Positions 39,501 to 49,754 of a stretch of 64,000 nucleotides of DNA are shown in pieces; the first letter of the stretch is position 1; every line of letters begins with the position of its first letter. This DNA comes from Saccharomyces paradoxus. Lineage: Eukaryota; Ascomycota; Saccharomycetes; Saccharomycetales; Saccharomycetaceae. Under the pieces are notes generated by a model. The model was not told the DNA's origin. It saw only the letters and a program-made list of their open reading frames with translations, and did not search any database. The stretch is taken from contig NC_047498.1 in NCBI RefSeq assembly GCF_002079055.1, forward strand, positions 1-64,000, read 5' to 3'. The position numbers and the translations under genes were made by a program.

Positions 39501-41546
39501 GTATTTCTTTGTATCATTTTCATTTAAGAAATCCTGGACTCTATCTAATGAGACCTTTGATTGAACGACAAAACTTAACATATCAGACAAACGATCCAAC
39601 GGATCTCTTAATAACGTGAATAAAGAAAGCGCAGTGAAGGCAACTGGAGTGGTTAATACCTCACCTTGAACGTAAATGTAGTAAGCAAATGAAGAGGCTG
39701 TTACAATAGTTGGAGTAACGAACCAAAGAAAAGAACTGATAGACCAAACAATAGATCTCATTAGCAACAGAGACAATTCGTTTTCTCTAATAGTATTAAT
39801 ATCTTTTTCAAAATTCTCCTCCCATGAAAAGTATTTGATGATTCTGATAGCTTGGAAAGCTTCATTCAGCTTTTGAATACGATTATCTGTGACGGCCAAG
39901 TTCTTCTTCTGCAAATCGCCAATGTATTTGGCAAGTTTGTAATTCAGTGGGAGCATAGCAACAATGATTAAGACACCTACAATTGCAGCAAAACCTAACA
40001 GATGGTATAACAGCGCAAGAGCAACAACAGTCATGACAAAGGCCTCTAAAAATGAATGTAGATAACCACAAATTTCAGAGACCTTGAAGGCGTCAATGGC
40101 CATCAGATTGATAATCGCTCCGAGGTTGGCGGAAGAAGTGGACTCCTCATCGCCGTTGATGCTCTTTTGATCATTGATTTCTTGTGGATCCTCATTAGTA
40201 GGTTTAGTCTTGTTAGTGGAGATTTTTCTTCTCAAAGCTTTAGTGTAAATTTCGGAGATTATAATACTTTTCATTCTGATACAAACTCTCCTTCCAAAGA
40301 ATAGTGCTTGTGCTTGGCAAATAGCCACTAATATCCTACCCACAAACATGGTAGTTACATAAAACCAGGCTAGGTTTGAGGGAGCAGATGACTGATCTTC
40401 AACATACTCCAGGATTCTTTTCAGTAAAACTGTTGGAATAAAGGAGAGTACACTGCCCAAAAATGCCCAAAAGCATTGTAGTACCAAATAATTGGAAAAG
40501 AAAAAGAAAAGGTTTAGCGAAAAAATACGTTTCTTCTTAACCTTATGGTCAACAAAGTACCTGAATTTTTTCACCACAAAGAAAGAATAATCTTGCATCA
40601 TCAATCCCCAAATATCCTTAACTTTGATACTCACCTTGTGTGCTTTCCAAACAAAACTGTCCAACCAAGCCCAGCATATGAATCCAGCAATAGAAGTTAC
40701 CGGTTCTGGAGATGGAGTAATCCAGCTATCTGTTTTATAGATGATAGCAAAATTATTTCTTATCCTCGCAAAAAAGAGCAATAAGAAAAGGGCAAGGTTG
40801 ATTGATATTTGTGAAATGTAATACTTTCTTAGAATAGGAGTGTTTATATGGTGAATGAAAATGGAACGGAAGGGTAAAACCATAGAAATAAACAAAATCA
40901 AATAATTTATGAACGACACCGACCATAGATTTCCGGGATATTTGTTTATCAATTTGAAATTTTGATTGACGTTTGCTAGACGTAAAGAGACAATTACAAA
41001 CAATAAGCACCATTCTACTAAACCAGTAATCGTACCTCGTTGAGTGAACTCTGGGTTTTTATTAACATAGTGTAACAGTATAAAAGAATGTATTATAACT
41101 TGAGAAAGTACCAAAAAAAACTCCAGGATAATTTTTGATTTTTCAATGAAGCCTCTTCTTATTATTTCAGGTTCTCCATGAGGTTCTCCATTTAGCTTAA
41201 CTGATTTTAGCTTTTCCAGAGAAAAATGTCTATTTTTTAATGCGTCTTTTTTACAATTAATGTCCACATAATTGGTCGTAGTGGTATTATTGTTTATCAA
41301 AGGACTCTGTTCGTCTTCGTCGGTAGATGAGTACAAGAGTTCATCAATTGGGTTTCTTTCTTTCAAGTGTAGGACGTTATAATAGTAATAATGTTTCCAT
41401 ATGTTATAAGTTACGAACAACGCCGTGAACATTGAAAGCACCAAGGGAGTATAATAATTAAGGTACTTTGTTCTGCCGTACCAAGTTACGTCATCGTAAA
41501 ACCAAAACTGATGGTCAGGTCTTGTTGAATTAAGTACTTGTTGCAT
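36561..41546 (-). CDS. YBT1: Vacuolar ABC transporter, MRP/ABCC type
   Basis: Moves bile acids, phosphatidylcholine-type lipids and other conjugates into the vacuole. From ATG 41546 the protein has 1,661 residues, the reference length; the frame extends 31 codons further upstream to a point I regard as non-coding. It has an N-terminal TMD0, two six-helix domains and two ATP-binding domains. NBD1 (Walker A GPTGSGKT near residue 732, signature LSGGQKQR) has a canonical D-box aspartate pair. NBD2 (GRTGAGKST near residue 1418) has a signature of LSQGQRQL and LLDEATASID. The Ser/Asn-rich linker between halves carries likely phosphosites. Confidence 0.96.
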   Translation of the reverse strand: MQQVLNSTRPDHQFWFYDDVTWYGRTKYLNYYTPLVLSMFTALFVTYNIWKHYYYYNVLHLKERNPIDELLYSSTDEDEQSPLINNNTTTTNYVDINCKKDALKNRHFSLEKLKSVKLNGEPHGEPEIIRRGFIEKSKIILEFFLVLSQVIIHSFILLHYVNKNPEFTQRGTITGLVEWCLLFVIVSLRLANVNQNFKLINKYPGNLWSVSFINYLILFISMVLPFRSIFIHHINTPILRKYYISQISINLALFLLLFFARIRNNFAIIYKTDSWITPSPEPVTSIAGFICWAWLDSFVWKAHKVSIKVKDIWGLMMQDYSFFVVKKFRYFVDHKVKKKRIFSLNLFFFFSNYLVLQCFWAFLGSVLSFIPTVLLKRILEYVEDQSSAPSNLAWFYVTTMFVGRILVAICQAQALFFGRRVCIRMKSIIISEIYTKALRRKISTNKTKPTNEDPQEINDQKSINGDEESTSSANLGAIINLMAIDAFKVSEICGYLHSFLEAFVMTVVALALLYHLLGFAAIVGVLIIVAMLPLNYKLAKYIGDLQKKNLAVTDNRIQKLNEAFQAIRIIKYFSWEENFEKDINTIRENELSLLLMRSIVWSISSFLWFVTPTIVTASSFAYYIYVQGEVLTTPVAFTALSLFTLLRDPLDRLSDMLSFVVQSKVSLDRVQDFLNENDTKKYDQLTVDPNGKRFAFENSTISWDKDNQDFKLKDLNIEFKTGKLNVVIGPTGSGKTSLLMALLGEMYLLSGKVVVPALEPRQEVVVDANGTTNSIAYCSQAAWLLNDTVKNNILFNSPFNEARYKAVVEACGLKRDFEILKAGDLTEIGEKGITLSGGQKQRVSLARALYSNARHVLLDDCLSAVDSHTASWIYDNCITGPLMEDRTCILVSHNIALTLRNAELVVLLEDGRVKDQGDPIDMLQKGLFGEDELVKSSILSRANSSANLAAKSSTSLSNLPAVKEQQISMNNNSSQFEAKKLQKPLRTEAERAEDGKLIEEETKEEGVVGMDVYKWYLKIFGGWKIVSFLASLFLIAQLLYIGQSWWVRAWASHNIIAKIVPRAQRAIAFVSKEASHLIDWRGSFQISMASTENQPTSEHSTMYYLILYLIIGLAQSLLGAGKTILNFVAGINASRKIFNMILNKVLHSKIRFFDATPTGRIMNRFSKDIEAIDQELTPYIQGAFYSLIECLSTVILITFITPQFLSVAIVVSILYYFVGYFYMAGSRELKRFESISRSPIYQHFSETLVGVTTIRAFGDEGRFMQENLHKIDENNKPFFYLWVANRWLAFRIDMIGSLVIFGAGLFILFNINHLDSGMAGISLTYAISFTEGALWLVRLYSEVEMNMNSVERVKEYMEIEQEPYNQHKEVPPPQWPQDGKIEVNDLSLRYAPNLPRVIKNVSFSVDAQSKIGIVGRTGAGKSTIITALFRFLEPETGHIKIDNIDISGVDLQRLRRSITIIPQDPTLFSGTIKTNLDPYDEFSDKKIFEALKRVNLISEEQLQHGVTREAGNDTSSTNSENVNKFLDLSSEISEGGSNLSQGQRQLMCLARSLLRSPKIILLDEATASIDYGSDAKIQETIRKEFQGSTILTIAHRLRSVIDYDKILVMDAGEVKEYDHPYSLLLNKQSAFYSMCEHSGELEILIEMAKKAFVEKLNSKKD

Positions 41547-42090
41547 GTTCCCGGTAGCTTTTTCTTCCTTAGTTCGGTCTTGGAAGCGTAATCTTGATAA
41601 TAAAACTAGAATTAAAGATGTATAAAGGGAATGCCGCAAAAATGTATTAAAGTTGTTCTCAAACGAAAAGATTTGAATTGAAAGGAGTACAAAATCTGGG
41701 AAAGTATAATGTTTCTTGAATGCGATGGAACGAAGTGAAAGGAAAAAGCGACTGGCAACTATAAAGAAACAATGCTAGTTTTTCGCACTTAATTGTATAC
41801 GAAAGATCACTTATTTATATTAGCTGCTAAAATGTTTATCTTATTTAAGGAACGTGGTAAGTAAAAGGCCTGCTTTGTAGTTAATATATTCTTATCTGAA
41901 AATTTTATATACTTCATTAGTCACAACGTACGTTCTTTGCAGATACACACAAAAAAAAAGGGCAGCAAAATAAAGGAGGATACGAAAGTATGACACATTT
42001 TTTGGATACAGTTACTGATTGCCTATTGGTTATGGTATATTGCAGAGGTAGTGAGAAAAATCAAAGCAAGTAAATCAGCCGTTTTCTTTA
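41547..42090. other. YBT1 upstream region / RNP1 downstream region
   Basis: 544 bases between YBT1 and RNP1, both on the minus strand. A poly(A) tract occurs at about 41,950. No gene and no firm binding site seen. Confidence 0.5.
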
Positions 42091-42840
42091 TTAATTTTGT
42101 TTTATATTTGCATTATCTTCTACTTCTTGATTCTGTTCATTCTTCTTGGCCGAAGCTATTTTAACCAATAATACTCTACCATTTCTTGCTTTTTGGCCTT
42201 TAAATTCCTGACATTTCTTTTGAATACTATCTCCAGCTCCTAGGTTATCAAACCTAATGAAGGCTTCGCCTGTGTGAAATTCATCAGAAAAGAAAACCTT
42301 GTTCGTTCTCAAATCCACCAATTCTCTTCTTACAAAGTTTATATTTTTAGGAGCAACTCTAAAGATCTTGGCGAGGTCTTCATTTGTCGATTTCATGGGA
42401 ATATTTTTCACATAGAGAGTGTCCGTCGATAGTGGCTTGAGATCGGTTGTACTTCTTTTTTTCGATTTCTGATTTTTTTCAAAACTCTTTTCCTCTTTAG
42501 TTAAGATGTTTTCAATAACAATTTTTTCATCCATGAAGATTTTATTATTCATCTTCTCCTTAACTTTTTTCAGATTTACGCCATCTTGAAATTCTATAAA
42601 AGCAAAACTTTTTGGCGGTTTCTTGAGTTGCTTTTTCTTTAGCATATTTATGGTTATTTTGCCAAAACTTGGTTCAAACAAATCTCTCAAGTCCTGTTTA
42701 TGGCACTTTTTGGGGAGATTGCCGACATATAATGTCCTCTTCTCATCCAAGATCCTTCTATGCAGTTTTTTATTTTCAGGAACAACGGTTGTTGTCTTTT
42801 TTCCGTTGATATTATAAAACTCTATCTCCTCTATTAGCAT
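42091..42840 (-). CDS. RNP1: RNA-binding protein with two RRMs
   Basis: The 249 residues match the reference. The first RRM (about residues 35-115) has RNP2 LYVGNLP and RNP1 KSFAFIEF. The second (about 140-230) has LYVKNIP and GEAFIRF. The N- and C-terminal tails are charged. It is a single-strand nucleic-acid-binding ribonucleoprotein whose RNA targets are poorly defined. The downstream neighbour on the minus strand is YBT1; RPL8B lies upstream on the same strand. Confidence 0.93.
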   Translation of the reverse strand: MLIEEIEFYNINGKKTTTVVPENKKLHRRILDEKRTLYVGNLPKKCHKQDLRDLFEPSFGKITINMLKKKQLKKPPKSFAFIEFQDGVNLKKVKEKMNNKIFMDEKIVIENILTKEEKSFEKNQKSKKRSTTDLKPLSTDTLYVKNIPMKSTNEDLAKIFRVAPKNINFVRRELVDLRTNKVFFSDEFHTGEAFIRFDNLGAGDSIQKKCQEFKGQKARNGRVLLVKIASAKKNEQNQEVEDNANIKQN

Positions 42841-43208
42841 AATCTACTGTTCGCTTATTATTAGATGGCTAAGAAAATTGTCTTGACTTTGTTTACTTGA
42901 AGGTATTAATGAGAAGGAGATAAAAATGAACAAGAGAAGGGAATAAAAGAGCTCTCGGTTTTTATATATGCTTATTGAAAACTTCGGCGGCTATTTTTTG
43001 TATCGTTAACAGTGACGCTGGTTCCTCCAAATATAAATAACTACCCCAACTAATTTTGCTTGGCAAAAGCGATATTGATAAACTAGTGTCACGTTTAAAG
43101 TATGATGTTGCTTCTATTGTTTTCAAAAATTCATACAAAAGAAAATGGGAATTAAATAAGTATACAAAATATAATTATATTACGATGTTCGAAATTCTAT
43201 ATATGAAT
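42841..43208. other. RNP1 upstream region / RPL8B downstream region
   Basis: 368 bases, AT-rich, holding the RNP1 promoter and the RPL8B 3' end. The plus-strand frame beginning at 43056 (142 codons) runs into antisense RPL8B sequence and is a shadow. Confidence 0.6.
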
Positions 43209-43979
43209 TTAAGCGGATTCAGAGGTTTTAGCTTTCTTGTCCATCTTGGCTTGAGCCTTGTTACCAAGGATACCACCACCCCAGTGCTTCTTGACTTCGT
43301 CGTATTTGTCAGCGAAGTTAGCGTCAATGGTGGAAACCAACTTAGCCAAAGCAGCTTCGTCTTCGGCTCTGACTTCAGTCAAAGCGGCGACAGCGGAAGT
43401 CTTTTGGTTAACCAAGGTACCCAATCTAGCCTTACTCTTGACAATGGCGTATGGAACACCCATCTTCTTACACAAAGCAGGTAAGAAAACAACCAATTCA
43501 ATTGGGTCAACGTCGTTAGCAATCAAAACCAACTTAGCCTTCTTGTTTTCGACCAAGGAGACAACGTGGTTCAAACCGTACTTGACAGCGTATGGCTTTG
43601 GAGAAGCGTCTTGCTTGGACTTACCCTCAGCAATGGCGGCAGCTTCTTTGGTTAATCTTTCCTTCTTTTCAGCGGCAGTTTCTGGTCTGTACTTGTTGAA
43701 CAACTTGAAGGTTTCAGCAGCGGTGTTTCTGTCCAAAGTGTATTGGAATTGAGCAATAGTTGGAGGAACCTTCAATCTGATGGACAAGATCTTCTTTTGT
43801 CTTTGCAATCTGACGTATTCTGGCCATTTGACGTATCTGGACAAGTTTCTCTTTGGTTGGACAGCTTGACCAATACCGAAGTTCTTTGGAGTAGAGTGAG
43901 TCAATGGGTTCTTAGCCTTGTTAGACTTAGTGGACTTAGCACCGAATGGAGCTGGAGCAACTTTCTTACCTGGAGCCAT
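43209..43979 (-). CDS. RPL8B: 60S ribosomal protein eL8 (L8B)
   Basis: Component of the large ribosomal subunit, needed for early 27S pre-rRNA processing. The 256 residues equal the reference. The Lys-rich N-terminus ([20 protein letters not shown]) precedes the L7Ae-type RNA-binding fold ([25 protein letters not shown]). Codons are strongly biased to the highly expressed set (GCT, GTT or GTC, TTG, AAG). Two Rap1-type sites and a T-rich tract upstream give the classic ribosomal-protein promoter. The paralogue RPL8A differs at few residues, so the B assignment rests on synteny with FPS1 and RNP1. Confidence 0.96.
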   Translation of the reverse strand: MAPGKKVAPAPFGAKSTKSNKAKNPLTHSTPKNFGIGQAVQPKRNLSRYVKWPEYVRLQRQKKILSIRLKVPPTIAQFQYTLDRNTAAETFKLFNKYRPETAAEKKERLTKEAAAIAEGKSKQDASPKPYAVKYGLNHVVSLVENKKAKLVLIANDVDPIELVVFLPALCKKMGVPYAIVKSKARLGTLVNQKTSAVAALTEVRAEDEAALAKLVSTIDANFADKYDEVKKHWGGGILGNKAQAKMDKKAKTSESA

Positions 43980-45438
43980 CTTTTCTTTCAGTTATCGTGT
44001 TCACCGTATTGAAAAAAAGATCAAAAAATAGTGAATCACAATATGCGCATCTCCAATATAACACTCATGTCTTTACAATATTAATGCCATGTTATTGTCC
44101 TTGAAGCTTGAGATGCGGAAAAGTTTCACTGCGTTTCATCGTACGGAATGAGGAATTCATGCATGCGATAATTCTTATTTTATCGCTATCCGAGAAGAAA
44201 AAAAAAAGAAAAAAAAAAAAAAAAGGAAAAGGATGTGTAAAATGTACGGATCTTTGTAATACAAAAAAACAGGAAGAAAAGAGAATAATAATCAATATAG
44301 TAGAGATATGTCGTTGGGGATTACAGAGGTTATAGAGATGATGAAGTTAGTAGCAACTTAATGAGAAGATCCTCTCAGTTCTTGCCTTCTGTATGGGTAC
44401 AAGTGTTTCAAAGAATTTTTTTTTTTTTGAAGTAGTAGCAAATTCCCTCCTGTACTACAGGATATAGTAACTGCAGCGAAGATATCCCTGTTTGCTGCCG
44501 AATATACAGACGATCCTTATAGTACTTCATTATAATAACCGTGCAAAACTATATGATTACGGAATGGGATTAGGCAAGAAAAACGCAGTCGTGTGAGACA
44601 ATTGACTACTGCTACGTTTCTAGTGAATTTTGTGCTGCTATTATCACTGAAAAGCGATAAAATAGTACTTTAGCAGGTCTGAAGTTGGAAAGAAACCTAG
44701 GAAGAAACGCGGTGAGGTTTTGGGGCCGCTGAGCAGTTATCTTTCCGCTAGGCGCTTCGGCGGTTATTTGTTGATAGTCGAAGAACACGCAAAAAAACGC
44801 TATTGTTGCTTTCTTCTATAAATTATAATGACGGTGGGCGGATGACCCCGTTGGTATTTTTACCCAAGGAGGCATGCTCACATCATCATGATAATATTGC
44901 CAAGGACAGTTCGAGACAAGCTTCCCACTACAAAAAGAACGCAACAGACAGCGGGAGTACGACACAAGAAGTGGCAGAAGAATAGGGTGTCATAAGTTCA
45001 AATTCTTAAACGTGCTAAGGCCAGCTAGTTTTGATTCACTCAAGAATATGAGCCGTGTTTTACAGTGCCTTGCTCTAGGAAAGAAAAAAGAGGAACCGAG
45101 ATATGTTACAATCATTTGGAGAGGTATCTTCAATGCACCGTCCGAACAAAGGTAACTTTTGTAGCTTCCTCTATCCTAGATCGGATCTCATAGTGAGAAG
45201 GCGCAATTCAGTAGTTAAAAGCGGGGAACACTGAGAATCCGGAGGCGGTTAGTTTGCCCGGCCCCTTTTGCGGAAAAGATAAAAATAAGATATTGAACTT
45301 TTTTCATCAAGACAAACGAGAAGTGGAAAATAAAAAAACAACAAAGTATAACGCCTATTGTCTAAATAAGCGTCGGTTGTTCTTCCTTTTTTATTCCACC
45401 AAGTACGTTCGAGGGTACACTCTAATGCATTAAAAGAC
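43980..45438. other. 1.46-kb divergent RPL8B-FPS1 intergenic region
   Basis: The RPL8B side holds the Rap1 sites and T-rich tract. The FPS1 side has GC-richer blocks near 44,720-44,760 and 45,230-45,270 and poly(A/T) tracts, with no site I can name firmly. Frames at 44108 and 44803 are short and unconvincing. Confidence 0.5.
44193..44400 (-). promoter_or_regulatory. RPL8B promoter: Rap1 sites and T-rich element
   Basis: TGTATGGGTAC at 44390-44400 and TGTACGGAT at 44243-44251 are inverse Rap1 sites (ACCCATACA and ATCCGTACA types), about 411 and 264 bp before the ATG. A nearly pure A tract (T on the gene strand) at 44193-44226 lies between the sites and the gene. This order, Rap1 sites then T-rich element, is that of ribosomal-protein promoters. 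Confidence 0.8.
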
Positions 45439-47460
45439 ATGAGTAATCCTCAAAAAGCTCTAAACGATTTTCTGTCCAGTGAATCTGTTCATACACATGA
45501 CAGTTCTAGAAAACAATCTAATAATAGACAGTCATCCGACGAAGGACGTTCTTCATCACAACCTTCACATCATCATTCAATCGGTAATAACAATAATAGT
45601 AATAATTATAATAACAGCAACAGTAACAATAACAACAACAGTAACAGTAACGGTAACGATGGGGGTAATGATGACGACTATGACTATGAAATGCAAGATT
45701 ACAGACCTTCGCCACAGAGTGCACGTCCAACCCCTACGTATGTTCCACAGTATTCTGTAGAAAGTGGGGCTGCTTTTCCGATCCAAGAGGTTATTCCCAG
45801 CGCGTACATTAACACACAAGATATGAATCATAAAGATAACGGTCCGCCGAGTGCAAGCAGTAATAGAGCATTTAGGCCTAGAGGGCAGACTACAGTATCG
45901 GCCAACGTGCTTAATGTTGAAGATTTTTACAAAAATGCAGATGATGCGCATACCATCCCGGAGTCACATTTATCGAGAAGGAGGAGCAGGTCGAGGGCTA
46001 CGAGTAATGCTGGGCACAGCGCTAATACGGGCGCTACGAATGGTAGGACTACTGGTGCCCAAACCAATATGGAAAGTAATGAACCACCACGTAACGTCCC
46101 TATTATGGTGAAGCCAAAGACATTATACCAGAACCCCCAAACACCTACGGTCTTGCCCTCCACATACCATCCAATCAATAAATGGTCCTCCGTGAAAAAC
46201 ACTTATTTGAAGGAATTTCTGGCCGAGTTCATGGGAACAATGGTCATGATTATTTTTGGCAGTGCCGTTGTTTGTCAGGTCAATGTTGCTGGCAAAATAC
46301 AACAGGACAATTTTAATGTGGCTTTGGATAATCTCAACGTGACCGGATCTTCTGAAGAAACTATAGACGCTATGAAAAGTTTAACATCCTTGGTTTCATC
46401 CGTTGCAGGCGGTACTTTCGACGATGTGGCACTGGGTTGGGCAGCTGCAGTCGTGATGGGTTATTTCTGCGCTGGTGGTAGCGCTATCTCAGGTGCTCAT
46501 TTGAATCCTTCTATTACATTGGCTAATTTGGTATATAGAGGCTTTCCCCTGAAGAAAGTGCCTTATTATTTTGCTGGACAACTGATCGGTGCGTTCACAG
46601 GCGCTTTGATCTTGTTTATTTGGTATAAAAGGGTGCTACAAGAGGCATATAGTGATTGGTGGATGAATGAAAGTGTTGCAGGAATGTTTTGTGTTTTTCC
46701 AAAGCCTTATCTAAGTTCAGGTCGGCAATTTTTTTCAGAGTTTTTATGTGGAGCTATGTTACAAGCTGGTACATTTGCGCTGACCGATCCTTATACATGT
46801 TTGTCGTCTGACGTTTTCCCACTGATGATGTTTATTTTGATTTTCATTATTAATGCCTCCATGGCTTATCAGACAGGTACAGCAATGAATTTGGCTCGTG
46901 ACCTGGGCCCACGTCTTGCGTTATACGCAGTTGGATTTGATCATAAGATGCTTTGGGTGCATCATCATCATTTCTTTTGGGTGCCCATGGTAGGCCCATT
47001 TATTGGTGCTTTAATGGGTGGGTTGGTTTACGATGTTTGTATTTACCAAGGTCACGAATCTCCAGTCAACTGGTCTTTACCAGTTTACAAGGAAATGATA
47101 ATGAGAGCCTGGTTCAGAAGACCTGGTTGGAAAAAGAGAAATAGAGCAAGAAGAACATCGGATCTAAGTGACTTTTCATACAATAATGATGATGATGAGG
47201 AATTTGGAGAAAGAATGGCTCTTCAAAAGACTAAGACCAAGTCGTCCATTTCAGACAATGAGAATGAAGCAGGTGAAAAGAAAGTGCAATTTAAATCTGT
47301 TCAACGCGGTAAAAGAACATTTGGCGGTATACCAACAATTCTTGAAGAAGAAGATTCTATTGAGACAGCTTCGTTAGGAGCAACGACCACAGATTCCATC
47401 GGGTTATCCGATACATCGTCAGAAGATTCGCATTATGGGAATGCTAAGAAGGTAACATAA
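45439..47460 (+). CDS. FPS1: Aquaglyceroporin (glycerol channel)
   Basis: Plasma-membrane glycerol efflux channel that closes under high osmolarity; also carries arsenite, antimonite and acetic acid. The 673 residues (669 in the reference, from memory) have long tails around a six-helix core. The two pore boxes are the unusual NPS (356-358) and NLA (484-486) instead of NPA, a signature of Fps1. The N-terminal regulatory part includes LYQNPQTPTVLP, with its MAP-kinase site, just before helix 1. The C-terminal gate region has HESPVNWSLPVY. The Asn/Ser tract near residues 48-72 is encoded by an AAT/AAC/AGT microsatellite and accounts for the length difference. Confidence 0.97.
   Translation: MSNPQKALNDFLSSESVHTHDSSRKQSNNRQSSDEGRSSSQPSHHHSIGNNNNSNNYNNSNSNNNNNSNSNGNDGGNDDDYDYEMQDYRPSPQSARPTPTYVPQYSVESGAAFPIQEVIPSAYINTQDMNHKDNGPPSASSNRAFRPRGQTTVSANVLNVEDFYKNADDAHTIPESHLSRRRSRSRATSNAGHSANTGATNGRTTGAQTNMESNEPPRNVPIMVKPKTLYQNPQTPTVLPSTYHPINKWSSVKNTYLKEFLAEFMGTMVMIIFGSAVVCQVNVAGKIQQDNFNVALDNLNVTGSSEETIDAMKSLTSLVSSVAGGTFDDVALGWAAAVVMGYFCAGGSAISGAHLNPSITLANLVYRGFPLKKVPYYFAGQLIGAFTGALILFIWYKRVLQEAYSDWWMNESVAGMFCVFPKPYLSSGRQFFSEFLCGAMLQAGTFALTDPYTCLSSDVFPLMMFILIFIINASMAYQTGTAMNLARDLGPRLALYAVGFDHKMLWVHHHHFFWVPMVGPFIGALMGGLVYDVCIYQGHESPVNWSLPVYKEMIMRAWFRRPGWKKRNRARRTSDLSDFSYNNDDDEEFGERMALQKTKTKSSISDNENEAGEKKVQFKSVQRGKRTFGGIPTILEEEDSIETASLGATTTDSIGLSDTSSEDSHYGNAKKVT
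45583..45656 (+). repeat. AAY/AGY codon microsatellite in FPS1
   Basis: A run of AAT, AAC and AGT codons with interspersed GGT and TAT encodes Asn/Ser in the cytosolic N-tail. Slippage here changes length in frame. Confidence 0.7.
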
Positions 47461-47612
47461 GAAAACAGGCAAGAAAAAGAAAAAATATGATATAGACTGA
47501 TAGAAAAATACTGTGAATGGAACGCCTTACTACTGCCAGTATAATATATATATATATTTCTTCACGTAGATTATTGCATAGTTTTTTTTTTTGAAAGCTA
47601 TCTTAAATTCAG

Positions 47613-48116
47613 CTATGAATCCTCATAGGCTAACCAACTAAATACGAAAACACTGACCCATCGTCTTAAGTAAGTTGACATAAATTCAGCCTGGTCACCT
47701 ATTATACTTGAGGTGTCGCATGGATGGAAAGAATACCAAACGCTACTTTCCAGGTCGATAATAGTATCTAATCCCAGTTGGAATTTGTCTTCAACACCCA
47801 ACAGGGATTCAATATTACTTGGAAGCATTAATTTGGTCATTGATATGCCATTTGTGCTTTTGTCCTCCCATATTCGCAAAAGCAGGAAGGGTTCGCTATA
47901 TACTTTTGAATATGTAAGATATAATTGTATATGATCTAGCGATTTATTTTCTATACGCTCAGTATTTTTCTGTAGTTGTCGAGTAGGTTTTAAACGTAAA
48001 GAAAGTGCATCCTTCTCATCATTCAGATGGATTTCCTGGCAAAGTGCCCAATTTTGAAAAATCTGGGAGTTGTACAACAATTGCAGTTGGGTGTGCCACT
48101 CTTGATATGGAATCAT
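47613..48116 (-). CDS. ATG10: Autophagy E2-like enzyme
   Basis: Conjugates Atg12 to Atg5 during autophagosome formation. From ATG 48116 it has 167 residues, the reference length; the 13-codon extension upstream is not protein-like. The catalytic cysteine is in WYSFHPCDTS. WHTQLQLL near the N-terminus and YLRRWVSVFVFSWL at the C-terminus are typical. As I recall it, the reference protein differs at roughly one residue in seven, so this is a fast-evolving gene. It converges on FPS1. Confidence 0.93.
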   Translation of the reverse strand: MIPYQEWHTQLQLLYNSQIFQNWALCQEIHLNDEKDALSLRLKPTRQLQKNTERIENKSLDHIQLYLTYSKVYSEPFLLLRIWEDKSTNGISMTKLMLPSNIESLLGVEDKFQLGLDTIIDLESSVWYSFHPCDTSSIIGDQAEFMSTYLRRWVSVFVFSWLAYEDS

Positions 48117-48675
48117 CGAATCTGATAATCCTCTCTTTTGTCCCTTTTTTTTCATGAAATTCTCTTCCCATTCTTCCTTAATTCTTAGTTTGTAGTTTTT
48201 TTGTATAGTATTTTAACGGAAATTTGGAAAACAAAATATAATATATATGCATGAAAGAACAAACGATCTTAAACAGAAAAACATAGAAAAACGATGCTTT
48301 AATAGGTCTTAAGCATTACGCGTGTATTAATATAATAAATAGTTATAAATTGAATAAATAGGGGGGGAGATTGGGAAAGGCTCTCCAAAAACAAAGATAT
48401 GATTCATCCTTCAAAACAAAAATACCTGAAAAAACTAGGAAACCTTGTCACCTGGGATGGACATATATACAGACCGGGTCATAACATTGCCAATGATAAA
48501 TAAATAATAGTCATAAGATGAGTAAACAGAAACGCTTAACGTATAGGAATGTGTGAGAATGGCGAGTTTCGTTCTTGAATATAATAATAATAATAATAGT
48601 TGATGCTTTTTATAGATGTCAAAATCATTTGAAAGGCTTCCTAGGTTCTTCGTGGCTAGTTGTTTTTCTAATCGT
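48117..48675. other. ATG10 upstream region / SDH2 downstream region
   Basis: 559 bases with strong AT bias and an ATATATATGC block, holding the ATG10 promoter and SDH2 3' UTR. A G7 run at about 48,361-48,367 is unusual here. A short (AAT)n tract is at 48,580-48,600. No gene seen. Confidence 0.5.
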
Positions 48676-49503
<828 letters not shown>

Positions 49504-49624
49504 TCAAGAAAGTATAGCTCAACTATTCCTTTCAATCCTTTCCTTCTTCTTAACGCCTTTTGGCATCTCCATACAAAGTCGTTAATCCCCTTATATAAGT
49601 TTGCCCTTTTTTACTCCGGAGGTA

Positions 49625-49635
49625 ATTGGGCCAAT
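49625..49635. promoter_or_regulatory. Paired CCAAT boxes upstream of SDH2 (HAP complex)
   Basis: ATTGG at 49625-49629 and CCAAT at 49631-49635 face each other 149-159 bp before the SDH2 ATG. SDH2 is a known HAP2/3/4/5 target in S. cerevisiae. The region also separates SDH2 from the VPS13 stop by only 278 bp. Confidence 0.65.
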
Positions 49636-49754
49636 GCGAGGCCACCTTTTGCACTCTGCGGACGTTTCTGGGGCGTGGTCGTGCGGAGCTACAATAATAC
49701 GATTGAAGTAACAGCTACATAGTGTACAAAGCGGTATATACTTTTTATATCTGA

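Noticed and set aside
41547-41639. 31-codon N-terminal extension of YBT1
   Set aside because: ATG 41546 gives the 1,661 residues of the reference; the extension looks like promoter or leader sequence.
43743-44012. Plus-strand frames antisense to RPL8B (including those from 43056 and 43258)
   Set aside because: Antisense shadows of a strongly codon-biased gene.
44193-44226. Long A tract as an integrated poly(A) tail of a retrosequence
   Set aside because: It lies between Rap1 sites and RPL8B, where T-rich elements are normal, and no adjoining cDNA-like sequence is seen.
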